In this document: in pieces, positions 21,792 through 30,800 of the stretch
How the letters are laid out: the number at the start of each line of letters is the position of its first letter
How positions within the stretch are numbered: position 1 is the stretch's first letter
Source of the DNA: Mycolicibacterium mengxianglii
GTDB taxonomy: Bacteria; Actinomycetota; Actinomycetes; Mycobacteriales; Mycobacteriaceae
Assembly (NCBI RefSeq): GCF_015710575.1
Contig: NZ_CP065373.1
Span: forward strand, 5,270,001-5,334,000
Reading direction: 5' to 3'
Length of the DNA: 64,000 nt
Position numbers and translations under genes: made by a program
Notes under the pieces: generated by a model
Told to the model about the DNA's origin: nothing
Databases searched by the model: none
What the model saw: the letters and a program-made list of their open reading frames with translations, nothing else

Positions 21792-22538
21792 ATGCGCCGC
21801 GGGATCGCTGTGTCATGGCACGCGTTGTCTTTCCTGATCGCCGCCGCCCTCTACTTCTTCTTCGTCCTCCCCCGCTGGTGGGAATTGACCGGCGACGTCT
21901 CCCACGGCCTCGGAACCGGGCTGCGCATCGTGACCGGCGTATTGATCGGCCTCACCGCCCTGCCGGTGGTGTTCAACCTGATCAAGACCCGCAAGCCCGA
22001 GTACGGCACGCCCCACCTGGCGCTCACCCTGCGGATCTGGTCCATCGTCGGCCACGTTCTGGCCGGGGTGTTGATCGTCGGGGCCGCAGTCACCGAGATC
22101 TGGGTCAGTCTCGAAGACGCCGGTCAGTGGTTGTTCGGCGTCTACGGCGCCGCCGCCGCGATCGCGGTGCTGGGCGCGGCCGCCTTCTACCTGGCGTTCG
22201 TCGCCGAGACGGCGCCGCCACCGCCGAAACCGCTCAAGCCCGCCAAGAAGTCCGCGACGTCCGACACCACTGACGAGGACGGGGATTCCGACGCACCGGA
22301 CGACGACGCGCCCAAAGACGACGCATCGGACGACGACGCACCCAAAGACGACGCACCCACAGGCGACGAACCCGCCGGTGAACCGGCCGAAGTCACCGCC
22401 GAGGACACCTCGGAAGACGAGCCCGCACCGGAGCCCGCCGTGTCCGGCGGACGGCTGCGCAACCGTCGTCCGAGCGGCAAGGGTGGCGTCACCGCCAACC
22501 GGCGCCGTCGTGGCGGCGTCGCGCTGTCCGACGACTGA
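21792..22538 (+). CDS. lucA: LucA-like membrane protein (Rv3723-type)
   Basis: 248 residues. Four hydrophobic segments (about 6-26, 44-62, 80-105 and 110-135) are followed by a charged cytoplasmic tail with repeated DDAPKDD units and a basic C terminus (RLRNRRPSGKGGVTANRRRR). In M. tuberculosis LucA stabilises Mce1 and Mce4 transporters and is needed for fatty acid and cholesterol import. The position after the SRP RNA and tRNA-Ser matches Rv3723. Identity rests on membrane layout and synteny; the tail is expected to vary. Confidence 0.8.
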   Translation: MRRGIAVSWHALSFLIAAALYFFFVLPRWWELTGDVSHGLGTGLRIVTGVLIGLTALPVVFNLIKTRKPEYGTPHLALTLRIWSIVGHVLAGVLIVGAAVTEIWVSLEDAGQWLFGVYGAAAAIAVLGAAAFYLAFVAETAPPPPKPLKPAKKSATSDTTDEDGDSDAPDDDAPKDDASDDDAPKDDAPTGDEPAGEPAEVTAEDTSEDEPAPEPAVSGGRLRNRRPSGKGGVTANRRRRGGVALSDD

Positions 22539-22590
22539 CATTCGCTTGAATTCACCCCCGGGAATCAGCGCGTCTCCCTAAGCTGAGCGA

Positions 22591-23664
22591 GTGCTCAACA
22601 CACCCTCAGAACGCGACCCCTACCGAGTCGTGCAATGGACCACGGGCAACGTCGGCAAGAGCTCGGTGGCCGCGATCGCCAAGAACCCCACTCTGGAGCT
22701 GGTCGGCTGCTTCGCCTGGTCACCGGACAAGGTGGGCCGCGACGTCGGCGAGCTCGCCGGCATCGAACCGCTCGGGGTCACCGCCACCAATGACATCGAG
22801 GCGCTGCTGGCACTCAAGCCCGACGTCGTCGTGTACAACCCGATGTGGATCGATGTCGACGAACTGGTCAGCATCCTGTCGGCCGGCATCAACGTCGTAG
22901 CCACCGCGTCCTTCATCACCGGCCACAATCAGGGCGACGGACGGGACAAGATCGCCGAAGCATGCGCGCGCGGCGGAGCCACCATGTTCGGTTCCGGGAT
23001 CAGCCCGGGCTATGTCAACCAACTGTCCATTGTCGCGGCCGGGATCTGCGACCGGGTGGACTGCATCACGGTGAACGAGGCCGCCGACACCACGTTCTAC
23101 GACTCCCCCGCCACCGAGAAACCCGTCGGATTCGGCCGGCCCATCGACGACCCGGAACTGCCGACGATGACGGCGCACGGTACAGGTGTCTTCGGCGAGG
23201 CAGTACGCATGGTGGCCGACGCCCTCGGCATCGAGCTCGACGAGGTGCGCTGTGACGCCGAGTACGCCCAGACCACCGAGGATCTCGACCTGGGTTCGTG
23301 GACCATCGGCGCGGGCTGCGTCGCCGGCGTTTACGCCAGCTGGAAGGGCATCGTCGCCGGACAGACCCGCGTGGCGATCAATGTGCGGTGGCGCAAGGGC
23401 CAGACTCTGGAGCCGGACTGGCAGATCGATCAGGACGGCTGGGTCATCGAGGTTGCCGGTCGCCCGACGGTCACCATGAAGGTCGGGTTCCTGCCCCCGC
23501 CAGACTTCGAGGCCACCACCTTGGAGGAGTTCATGGTGTTGGGGCACATCATGACAGCGACGCCGCCGCTCAACGCGATCCCGGCCGTGGTGGCCGCCGC
23601 ACCGGGCATCGTCACCTACAACGACCTGCCGTTGATCCTGCCGCGCGGGGTGGTCCCGGGGTAG
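22591..23664 (+). CDS. NAD(P)-dependent dehydrogenase, dihydrodipicolinate-reductase-like fold
   Basis: 357 residues from GTG 22591. A Rossmann start YRVVQWTTGNVGKSSVAAI, followed by LVGCFAWSPDKVGRDVGELAG and TATNDIEALLALKPDVVVYNP. The family is annotated as amine dehydrogenase- or DapB-like in mycobacteria and occurs in many paralogs near sterol and lipid genes. Cofactor binding is clear; the substrate is unknown. The C-terminal end (ATPPLNAIPAVVAAAPGIVTYNDLPLI) is diagnostic of the family. Confidence 0.85.
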   Translation: MLNTPSERDPYRVVQWTTGNVGKSSVAAIAKNPTLELVGCFAWSPDKVGRDVGELAGIEPLGVTATNDIEALLALKPDVVVYNPMWIDVDELVSILSAGINVVATASFITGHNQGDGRDKIAEACARGGATMFGSGISPGYVNQLSIVAAGICDRVDCITVNEAADTTFYDSPATEKPVGFGRPIDDPELPTMTAHGTGVFGEAVRMVADALGIELDEVRCDAEYAQTTEDLDLGSWTIGAGCVAGVYASWKGIVAGQTRVAINVRWRKGQTLEPDWQIDQDGWVIEVAGRPTVTMKVGFLPPPDFEATTLEEFMVLGHIMTATPPLNAIPAVVAAAPGIVTYNDLPLILPRGVVPG

Positions 23665-23740
23665 CCGGGCGGGTTTGCCTCGGGGCAACCAGGCAATATG
23701 AAGAGGTAACAATCCGACCCTCTGCCCCGAGAGGCAAGTG

Positions 23741-24811
23741 ATGGCCGCGTACGTACCACGTCTCCGCATCCGCTTCCTGTGGATGATCGGTGCCCTGCTG
23801 CTGGCACTGGTCGCCCCCCTCAGCGGATCCGGCGTCGCCCTCGCGGCACCGCTGACCCCCGCGCCCCAGGCGCCCATCGACGTAGCCATCGGGGCGGTCG
23901 AGCCCAGCCTGGTTCAGATCACCACCCAGGTGGATTTCCAGGGCATCATCGGCAACGGCACCGGCATCGTGCTGACACCGGACGGGGTCGTCCTCACCAA
24001 CCACCACGTCATCCAGGGCGCCGATTCCATTCGCGCCCTGTCCATCGGCAATGGCCAGACCTACGACGCCGATGTGCTGGGCTACAACCGCAACAACGAC
24101 ATCGCGGTGATCCGACTCCGCGGCGCGTCCGGTCTGATCCCCGCGCCGATCGGCGATTCCGCCGGCGTCTTCGTCGGCGAACCCGTCGCCACCCTCGGCA
24201 ACGCCAACGGCACCGGCAATCCGCTGACCCGTGAACAGGGCACCATCACCGCGCTGGGCCAGACCATCGACGCCTCCGATGAGCTCACCGGCAGCTCCCA
24301 CAGCCTCGACGACCTGATCGAGTCGTCGACCAACCTGCGTTCCGGCGACTCCGGTGGCGCGTTGGTCAACGGCGCCAGCCAGGTCATCGGTCTCAACGCC
24401 GCAGCCACCTACAACTTCAAGATGAACGGCGAATCGAGCCCCGGCGGTCAGGGATACGCCATCCCGATCAATCACGCCATGGGCATCGTCGATCAGATCC
24501 GCTCCGGCGCGGCCAGTCCCCAGGTGCACATCGGTCCGTCGGCCATCCTCGGTGTCGGGGTCAACGCCGTAGTGCAAGGCGACGGCCTGCCCGTACAGTC
24601 GATCCTGCGCGGCGGTCCCGCCGAACAGGCGGGTCTGCGCCCCGGCGATGTACTGCTGCGCATCGACGGCGTACCGATCACGTCGGCCAATGCGCTGACC
24701 AGCGTGCTGGACCAGCGCTACCCCGGTAACAACATCGAGCTGACGTGGCGCGACCGCAGCGGCATGGAGCGGGTCGGACGGGCGACGCTGGGCAGCGGCG
24801 CCACCAGTTAG
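23741..24811 (+). CDS. Exported trypsin-like serine protease with PDZ domain (HtrA/PepA-like)
   Basis: 356 residues from ATG 23741 (a GTG one codon earlier is possible); GAGAGGC lies just upstream. A signal peptide ends near GVALAAP (about residue 36). The catalytic triad is intact: His89 (TNHHV), Asp120 (NNDIAV) and Ser204 (RSGDSGG). A PDZ domain covers about 260-350 (GGPAEQAGLRPGDVLLRIDGVPI). Probably a secreted or periplasmic quality-control protease of the Rv0125 (PepA) type. Confidence 0.93.
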   Translation: MAAYVPRLRIRFLWMIGALLLALVAPLSGSGVALAAPLTPAPQAPIDVAIGAVEPSLVQITTQVDFQGIIGNGTGIVLTPDGVVLTNHHVIQGADSIRALSIGNGQTYDADVLGYNRNNDIAVIRLRGASGLIPAPIGDSAGVFVGEPVATLGNANGTGNPLTREQGTITALGQTIDASDELTGSSHSLDDLIESSTNLRSGDSGGALVNGASQVIGLNAAATYNFKMNGESSPGGQGYAIPINHAMGIVDQIRSGAASPQVHIGPSAILGVGVNAVVQGDGLPVQSILRGGPAEQAGLRPGDVLLRIDGVPITSANALTSVLDQRYPGNNIELTWRDRSGMERVGRATLGSGATS

Positions 24812-24894
24812 GCGTTGCTCCGGCTCGACCCGTCGAGCCTGCGACCACCGCGACCCAATACGGCACGACGGCGCCCCGGCTTCGGCTGTGCGCA

Positions 24895-24942
24895 CAGATT
24901 CTGCCACCCGTCGATCAATTACTGCCACCGGAATTAAACCGC
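24895..24942 (+). promoter_or_regulatory. Conserved upstream element A (shared with 32288-32336)
   Basis: A 48-base stretch starting CAGATTCTGCCA and including the exactly shared ATCAATTACTGCC, then GG(A)AATTAAACCGC. It recurs before the paralogous gene at 32460, at almost the same distance from the start codon (127 versus 124 bp from motif end). The surrounding sequence is not conserved, so it is probably a promoter or regulator site. Apart from this element the 257-bp gap 24812-25068 shows no gene. Confidence 0.65.
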
Positions 24943-25068
24943 TGACCTGCTGGTTCTAGTCAACAGACCGGAACGGAATCCCCTCCCGAACCGATTTGAA
25001 CCGCGACCCACAGAACTCTCTGCGAGCCACGATTCGATACCACTACGAATCAAGAGAGAAGCACGATC

Positions 25069-25389
25069 ATGAAGAACCTAGGATTTGCCACCATCGCCGC
25101 CAGCGCCCTGACCGCCGGCTTCCTCGGCCTGGCAGCCCCCGCCCTGGCCGCCCCCACCGGCGCCGGCAACGCCCAAGACACCATCAGCTCGCTGCAGCAG
25201 CAGGGCTACAAGGTGATCGTCAACCGGCTGTCCAACGCCCCCTTGGCCCAGTCCAGCGTCGTATCGGTCGGCCAAGGCGCCACCTTCAGCCACAGCGACC
25301 AGAACGCCAAGAACAACCAGAGCTACACCGGCTACGACCGCCAGTTCGCGCCGGAAAACACCAAGACCGTCTACGTCAACGTGAAGTAG
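25069..25389 (+). CDS. Small secreted mycobacterial protein, paralog A
   Basis: 106 residues. The Sec signal peptide ends at about ALAAPT (residue 28). The mature part NAQDTISSLQQQGYKVIVNRLSNAPL ... TKTVYVNVK is clearly related to the protein at 32460-32771. The AQDTI-SL-GY-VIVNRL-PL block and a final TVYV-VK are shared. Similar small exported proteins are widespread in mycobacteria; function unknown. RBS GAGAGAAG is 9-10 bases upstream. Ends at a strong terminator. Confidence 0.85.
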   Translation: MKNLGFATIAASALTAGFLGLAAPALAAPTGAGNAQDTISSLQQQGYKVIVNRLSNAPLAQSSVVSVGQGATFSHSDQNAKNNQSYTGYDRQFAPENTKTVYVNVK

Positions 25390-25395
25390 CCACCC

Positions 25396-25437
25396 GACCA
25401 AAAAGAGGCACCCCCAGCGGGGTGCCTCTTTTTGGTC
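25396..25437. terminator. Bidirectional intrinsic terminator
   Basis: Perfect 19-bp stem (GACCAAAAAGAGGCACCCC with its complement) closed by a CAGC loop. Runs of A on the left arm and T on the right arm make it work in both directions, so it should stop both the secreted-protein gene (plus) and the polD gene (minus), whose ends lie 6 bp and 3 bp away. Confidence 0.9.
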
Positions 25438-25439
25438 GT

Positions 25440-26498
25440 TCAGTCGGCTTTGACCGGGTTGCCCTCGGCGTCCCAGTTGGATGCCACCTTCTTGCTCGGC
25501 TGCACCCGCGGCGGCTCGCCCGGCATCTTCGGATAGCTCGGCGGGTACGGCATGTCACTGAGTCCGCGGTCCTCATCGGCGGCCACCAGATCCAGCAGCG
25601 GCTGCAGTGACTGGACAGTGTCCTCCATGCCGGCCCAGGGATCTTCGCGAGAGGCGACGAGGTCGGCCACCGTGGCCATTGTGTAGTCGTCGGGATCGGC
25701 CCCGGCCAGATCCGCCCAGGACAGCGGTGTCGAGACGGTGGCGATCGGCGTGCGGCGCACCGAGTACGGCGAGGCCATGGTGCGATCGCGCGCGTTCTGG
25801 TTGTAGTCGATGAAGATGCGCTGGCCGCGTTCCTCCTTCCACCAGGAGGTGGTCACCAAATCTGGTGCCCGCCTTTCGATTTCGCGACCGAGGGCAATGC
25901 CTGCGCGTCGAACCGCGATGAAGTCCCACTCGTGGGCGATCCGCAGATACACGTGCACACCCCGGCCACCGGAGGTCTTCGCATAGCCGACGAGCCCGAG
26001 TTCGTCGAGCAACGGCTTGAGCACCTCCACGGCGACGGTGCGGGCTTCGACAAACCCGGTGCCGGGCTGCGGATCCAGGTCGATGCGCAGTTCATCGGGA
26101 TGCTCGACGTCCGGGCAGCGCACCTGCCACGGATGGAACGTGACGGTGCCCATCTGGGCCGCCCACACGATCGCCGACGGATGGGTGACCTTCAGAGCGT
26201 CCGCGGTCCGACCCGACGGGAAGGTGACCTGGCAGGTCTGCAGATAGTCAGGATGCTTCTGTGGCACCCGCTTCTGGTAGATCTCCTCGCCGTCGATGCC
26301 GTCGGGAAACCGCTGCAGATGGGTGGGGCGGTCGCGCAGCGAGTTCATCATCGGCCCGGCCGTCGACACGACGCGGTAATACTCGAACATGTTGGCCTTG
26401 GTGCCTTTCGCGCCCAGTTCCGGAAAGTACGGCTTGTCCGGGCTGGTCAGCCGGACCATCACACCGTCGACGTCGATTTCTTGTGCGGAAGTGGCCAC
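25440..26498 (-). CDS. LigD-type DNA polymerase/primase domain protein (PolD1)
   Basis: 352 residues from GTG 26498. A free-standing polymerase domain of the end-joining ligase LigD, archaeo-eukaryotic primase fold. The metal site is seen as Asp140 and Asp142 (IDLDPQP), with YAKTSGGRGVHVYLRI and FIDYNQNARDRTMASPYSVRRTP. It adds ribo- or deoxynucleotides at DNA ends. It directly follows ligC1 (3-bp gap), so the two act together in repair. Same order as the M. smegmatis PolD1-LigC1 pair, from memory. Confidence 0.92.
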   Translation of the reverse strand: MATSAQEIDVDGVMVRLTSPDKPYFPELGAKGTKANMFEYYRVVSTAGPMMNSLRDRPTHLQRFPDGIDGEEIYQKRVPQKHPDYLQTCQVTFPSGRTADALKVTHPSAIVWAAQMGTVTFHPWQVRCPDVEHPDELRIDLDPQPGTGFVEARTVAVEVLKPLLDELGLVGYAKTSGGRGVHVYLRIAHEWDFIAVRRAGIALGREIERRAPDLVTTSWWKEERGQRIFIDYNQNARDRTMASPYSVRRTPIATVSTPLSWADLAGADPDDYTMATVADLVASREDPWAGMEDTVQSLQPLLDLVAADEDRGLSDMPYPPSYPKMPGEPPRVQPSKKVASNWDAEGNPVKAD

Positions 26499-26501
26499 GT
26501 T

Positions 26502-27563
26502 TCAGCGCTCCAGGACGTCGTAGAGGTCGTAGTTCAGCGGCACGTCGAGTTGGTCGAAGGTGCAGCTCTGCGGATCCCGATCCGGGCGCCAGCGTCGGAA
26601 CTTGACGGCGTGCCGGAACCGGCGCCCGTGCACGGTATTGCCCTCCATCTGGTCGTAGGCCACCTCGGCGACCTTCTCCGGCCGCAGCGGGATCCAGCGT
26701 TTGTCGGCGGCGGAGTTCCAGCGACTGGGATCTCCCTCGCGAATGTCGCCGTCGCGCAACGGTTCCAGCTCGGCGAGCATTTTGATGCGATCCTTCACCG
26801 AGAACGACGCGGCCCCACCGACCATCTGCAGCTCACCGTCGTCGCGGTAGAGGCCCAGCAGCAGCGAACCGATACCCTCACCACTTTTGTGGATGCGGTA
26901 ACCGATGGCCACGCAGTCGGCATCGCGGGCGTGCTTGACCTTCACCATCTCCCGCTTGCCGGGTAGGTAGGACCCTTCGAGCCGTTTGGCGATCACTCCG
27001 TCAAGGCCGGCGCCCTCGAAGGTCGTCAGCCAGTTCTCCCCTTGTTCGGGATCTTCGGTGGTGCGGGTGACATGACACCAGGTCTTCTCCTGCACGGCGT
27101 CGAGAAGCGCTTCGCGGCGTACCCGGAAGGGTTCGGTGAGCAGTGCGCGGTCGCCGGTGGCCAGGGCGTCGAAGCCGATGAAGTGTGCCGGTGTCTCCTT
27201 GGCGAGTCGCTTCACGCGGCTCTCGGCGGGATGGATGCGCTGGCTCAGCGACTCCCAGTCCAGCCGGACCCGGCCCTCGACCTCGCGCGGTACCACCACC
27301 TCGCCATCGAGGACGCAGTGCGGCGCCAGCTCGTCGCGTAACGCGTCCACCATCTCCGGGAAATACCGTCCCAGGTCTTTGCCGCTGCGCGAGATCAGCT
27401 GCACCTCGTCGCCGTTGCGGAACACCAACGCGCGAAAGCCGTCCCATTTCGGCTCGTACGACCACACCCCCGCCTCGGTGGGCACCTTGGCCTGAGCTTT
27501 GGCCAGCATCGGTTCAAGTGGAGGCATGACCGGGAGATCTGCGGAAAACGGCACGGGTTCCAT
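26502..27563 (-). CDS. ligC: ATP-dependent DNA ligase LigC (copy 1)
   Basis: 353 residues from ATG 27563; a GTG two codons earlier (27569) is also possible. Motif I EPKWDGFR carries the adenylated lysine (Lys39), followed by LISRSGKDLGRYFPEM, DGEVVVP, and the C-terminal motif V EMVKVKH. OB-fold domain from about 240. A minimal ATP ligase that supports LigD-independent repair synthesis and joining. Upstream of polD1 in an operon. A second copy, LigC2, lies at 28182-29243. Confidence 0.93.
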   Translation of the reverse strand: MEPVPFSADLPVMPPLEPMLAKAQAKVPTEAGVWSYEPKWDGFRALVFRNGDEVQLISRSGKDLGRYFPEMVDALRDELAPHCVLDGEVVVPREVEGRVRLDWESLSQRIHPAESRVKRLAKETPAHFIGFDALATGDRALLTEPFRVRREALLDAVQEKTWCHVTRTTEDPEQGENWLTTFEGAGLDGVIAKRLEGSYLPGKREMVKVKHARDADCVAIGYRIHKSGEGIGSLLLGLYRDDGELQMVGGAASFSVKDRIKMLAELEPLRDGDIREGDPSRWNSAADKRWIPLRPEKVAEVAYDQMEGNTVHGRRFRHAVKFRRWRPDRDPQSCTFDQLDVPLNYDLYDVLER

Positions 27564-27677
27564 ACTCACGTAGACCCGTGAATGCAGGCAATGTCATCGT
27601 CGCAGAATCCGCGTCCGGGTCGAGCCTCGTGTGGCGAGCCCAAGGGGAACTCCAAGGGGAATAGAACGCCGAACGCC

Positions 27678-28118
27678 GTGTTGTCTGTCGTCGTGAAGAG
27701 ATTCAGCGAGACGGAACGTCAGGAGTTTCTGGCCGCCAAGCGTGTTGCCATTCTGTCCGTGGAGGCTGCCGATGGCCGGCCGCCGGCGACCATTCCCATC
27801 TGGTACGACTACGCCATCGGCGGGAACATCCGCTTCACCACCTCAGCCGCGAGTCGTAAGGCCAAGCTCATCGCACGCGCGGGAGCTGTTTCGCTGGCTG
27901 TCCAGCGCGAACAGCCGCCGTATCAATACGTGGTCGTCGAGGGCACCGTCGTCGACACCCGGCCGAGCACCCTGGAAGTGCAGGAGGCGATCGCCATTCG
28001 GTACCTCGGCGAAGAAGCAGGCCGGGCGTTCGTCCGGGACTTCGAACGAACGGACAGCACCTTGTTCACCATTCGCCCTGACCGTTGGCTCACCGCTGAC
28101 GCCACCGGTGACTCCTAG
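27678..28118 (+). CDS. Pyridoxamine 5'-phosphate oxidase-like flavin protein
   Basis: About 146 residues from GTG 27678; GTG 27693 (VKRFSETERQEFLA) is an alternative. The split beta-barrel pattern is visible: RVAILSVEAADGRPPATIPIWYDYAIGGNIRFTTSAASRKAKLI, then VVVEGTVVDTRPST. Family members bind FMN or F420 and reduce or oxidise small molecules, and some are F420-dependent in mycobacteria. The longer frame from 27582 has a low-complexity, charge-poor start and is doubtful. It sits between the two ligC genes on the opposite strand to ligC1; no functional link is obvious. Confidence 0.75.
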   Translation: MLSVVVKRFSETERQEFLAAKRVAILSVEAADGRPPATIPIWYDYAIGGNIRFTTSAASRKAKLIARAGAVSLAVQREQPPYQYVVVEGTVVDTRPSTLEVQEAIAIRYLGEEAGRAFVRDFERTDSTLFTIRPDRWLTADATGDS

Positions 28119-28181
28119 CCGTGCACCGTGATGCCACCAACTCCCGCCGACTCCCCGCGCCGGTGACCGTCGCAGAATGGT

Positions 28182-29243
28182 GTGGTGGACCTGCCCGTGC
28201 TGCCGCCGGTGTCGCCGATGCTGGCCAAGTCCGTCAGCACCATTCCCCCGGGTGCCTCCTATGAGCCCAAGTGGGACGGCTTCCGGTCGATCTGCTTCCG
28301 TGACGGCGACGAGGTGGAATTGGGCAGCCGCAATGAGCGGCCACTGACCCGGTACTTCCCCGAGATCGTTGCCGCGGCCAGGGCCGAGCTGCCGCCGCGT
28401 TGTGTGGTCGACGGCGAGATCGTCATCGCCACCGAGCGCGGGCTGGATTTCGAGGCGTTGCAGTTGCGGCTACACCCGGCCGCGAGCCGGGTGAACATGC
28501 TGGCCGAGAAGACGCCCGCGGCGTTCATCGCGTTCGATCTGCTGGCCCTCGGCGACCACGACTACACGTCAACGCCGTTCAGCGAGCGCCGCGCCGCGCT
28601 GGTGGCCGCGCTGTCGGACTGCGGTCCGCCGTTCCACGTCACGCCCGCAACGACTGATATCGAGACCGCCCAACGCTGGTTTGACGAGTTCGAGGGGGCC
28701 GGGCTCGACGGGGTGATCGCCAAACCCCTGACACTGACCTACCAGCCGGACAAGCGGGTGATGTTCAAGATCAAGCACCAGCGCACCGCGGACTGTGTGG
28801 TCGCCGGCTACCGCCTGCACAAATCGGGTGACGACGCGGTGGGCTCACTGCTTCTGGGCCTGTACACCGACGACGGCCGGTTGGCGTCGGTCGGTGTGAT
28901 CGGCGCGTTCCCGATGGCGACCAGGCGCCAACTGTTCACCGACTTACAGCCGTTGGTCACGACGTTCGACGACCATCCATGGAACTGGGGCGCTCACGCC
29001 GAACCCGAGGCCGCCAAGTATGCGGGTTCGCGTTGGAACGCAGGCAAGGACCTGTCCTTCGTGCCGCTTCGACCCGAGCGCGTCGTAGAGGTCCGGTATG
29101 ACCACATGGAAGGCGAGAGATTCCGTCACACAGCGCAATTCAATCGCTGGCGACCGGATCGTGATCCACGGTCATGCACCTACGCCCAGTTGGACCAACC
29201 GGTGGCGTTTCAGCTCACCGATATCATCCCCGGCTTGCGCTGA
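28182..29243 (+). CDS. ATP-dependent DNA ligase LigC (copy 2)
   Basis: 353 residues from GTG 28182. Motif I YEPKWDGFR with Lys30, then GSRNERPLTRYFPE, DGEIVIATERG, FEGAGLDGVIAKP, MFKIKHQRTADCVV and RLHKSGDDAVGSLLLGLY. It is as long as LigC1 but only partly similar, so a true paralog. Its last 20 bases overlap the end of the convergent P450 gene. From memory, M. smegmatis also has two LigC proteins in this order. Confidence 0.92.
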   Translation: MVDLPVLPPVSPMLAKSVSTIPPGASYEPKWDGFRSICFRDGDEVELGSRNERPLTRYFPEIVAAARAELPPRCVVDGEIVIATERGLDFEALQLRLHPAASRVNMLAEKTPAAFIAFDLLALGDHDYTSTPFSERRAALVAALSDCGPPFHVTPATTDIETAQRWFDEFEGAGLDGVIAKPLTLTYQPDKRVMFKIKHQRTADCVVAGYRLHKSGDDAVGSLLLGLYTDDGRLASVGVIGAFPMATRRQLFTDLQPLVTTFDDHPWNWGAHAEPEAAKYAGSRWNAGKDLSFVPLRPERVVEVRYDHMEGERFRHTAQFNRWRPDRDPRSCTYAQLDQPVAFQLTDIIPGLR

Positions 29244-30777
29244 CGCTTCGCCAGCGGGACTGCAGCGAGATCGGCAGGCCGTCAGCAGGTGTCGGTCCGG
29301 TGCCCCACGTCAGGCGCGGCCGGTAGCCAGGCGGGACGGACCACTCGAACCTGCGCAACAGTTGGTGCATGATCGCTTTGACATTCATGTCTGCGAACTG
29401 TTGACCGATGCACTTGTGGACTCCGCCCCCGAAGGGAGCGAACGCGTATCTGGCGACCGCGGCGGCGTCTCCGCCGGCGGTGAAGCGGCCCGGGTTGAAC
29501 GTGTCCGGCTCGGGCCACCAGTCCGCCAACCGCATCGAGGCGTAGACATTGATCGCCACCTGACTGTGCCGCGGAATGTAGTGGCCGGCGATCTCGGTGT
29601 CTTTGATCGCCTGTCGGAACAGGGTTCCCGCCGGCGCATACATTCGGAGCGCCTCTTTGAATGCCGCATCCAACAGCGGATACTCGGCCAACCCGTCCAA
29701 CGTGACGGCATCGGTGGGTTTGCTTTCGGCCTCTTCCCGTAAAGTATTCTGCCAGTGTGGGTTTCGGCCCAACTCGTACACCAGCATCGAGATCACGATC
29801 GCACTGGTGTCGTGGGCGGCCATCAGCAGGAAGATCATGTGGTTGACGATGTCGGCGTGGGAGAAGCGGGCGCCGTCGTCACCCTCGCTGCGGCACAGCA
29901 TGGAGAACAGGTCGGTGCCGTCGCCGCGCTGCCGGCTCGGCAGCTGGTCATGGAAATACCGTTCCAGACGTTCCCGGGCACGCAGCCCACGCGCCCACAC
30001 ACCGCCGGGCACGTCGACACGCACGATGGCCTGCCCGCCACACACCGTGGAGTGGAAGTCCGCGGCCAGCTGGTCGGATTCGGGGCCCAGCCGGGTACCG
30101 ACGAACACCTCCGCGGCCTGCTCGAGCAGCAGGTGCTTGACCGCGTTGTAGAACGGAAATTGTTGCGCTGGAACCCATCCGGAGACCGTACGCTCGATTC
30201 CTGGCAGCATCAGGTCGAGATATCCCTCGAGCGCGGTCCGAGTGAACGCCTGCTGCATGATCCGGCGGTGGCTCAGATGCTCGTGAAAGTCGAGCAGCAT
30301 GATTCCGCGGTGGAAGAACGGCCCGATCACCGGTGCCCACCCGCGCGTGCTGGAGAGGGCCTTGTCCTTGTTGAGCCAGGCGCTTTCGAGTGCCTCTGGG
30401 CCCATCAACGCCACCACCCGGAAGCCGACTCCACCCGCCCAGGACACTGCGCCATATTGCGCATAACGCTCGCGCGCGAATGCCAGCGGATCGACCAGTG
30501 TGCTCATGATGTGCCCGAGGAACGGAAATCCGTAGTTGCCCATCACCGGCCGCAGGTTTGATCCGGGCGGTGGCTCCGCCAGGACGCGCGCCCTGCTGGG
30601 ATACCGCGATGTCAGCGACGCCGCAGCCGCTTGCACACGAAGTTTGGCCGCGCCCGCCGGAGTTGACGGTACCGCCGTCCCCGCCCTCGAAGCTCCCATC
30701 GCGCCTCCCGCCATGTCCACTTCTGGTACGGGATCGTGCCAGAAATCCTCGACAGCCGTCAAGGTCGCTGAGGACAT
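29224..30777 (-). CDS. Cytochrome P450
   Basis: 517 residues from ATG 30777; the first 25-55 residues look poorly ordered, so a later start (for example 30714) is possible. P450 landmarks: I-helix LMAAHDTSAIV, ExxR FKEALRMYAPAG, the PERF-like FNPGRF and heme ligand Cys456 in FAPFGGGVHKCIGQQ. Length and FGGGVHKCIG resemble the CYP136/CYP51-like group more than short bacterial P450s. Substrate unknown. Starts only 23 bp from the divergent TetR gene, which is a likely regulator. Confidence 0.9.
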   Translation of the reverse strand: MSSATLTAVEDFWHDPVPEVDMAGGAMGASRAGTAVPSTPAGAAKLRVQAAAASLTSRYPSRARVLAEPPPGSNLRPVMGNYGFPFLGHIMSTLVDPLAFARERYAQYGAVSWAGGVGFRVVALMGPEALESAWLNKDKALSSTRGWAPVIGPFFHRGIMLLDFHEHLSHRRIMQQAFTRTALEGYLDLMLPGIERTVSGWVPAQQFPFYNAVKHLLLEQAAEVFVGTRLGPESDQLAADFHSTVCGGQAIVRVDVPGGVWARGLRARERLERYFHDQLPSRQRGDGTDLFSMLCRSEGDDGARFSHADIVNHMIFLLMAAHDTSAIVISMLVYELGRNPHWQNTLREEAESKPTDAVTLDGLAEYPLLDAAFKEALRMYAPAGTLFRQAIKDTEIAGHYIPRHSQVAINVYASMRLADWWPEPDTFNPGRFTAGGDAAAVARYAFAPFGGGVHKCIGQQFADMNVKAIMHQLLRRFEWSVPPGYRPRLTWGTGPTPADGLPISLQSRWRSVSASRG

Positions 30778-30800
30778 CGTCGGGGTGCAACGATCGTGAG

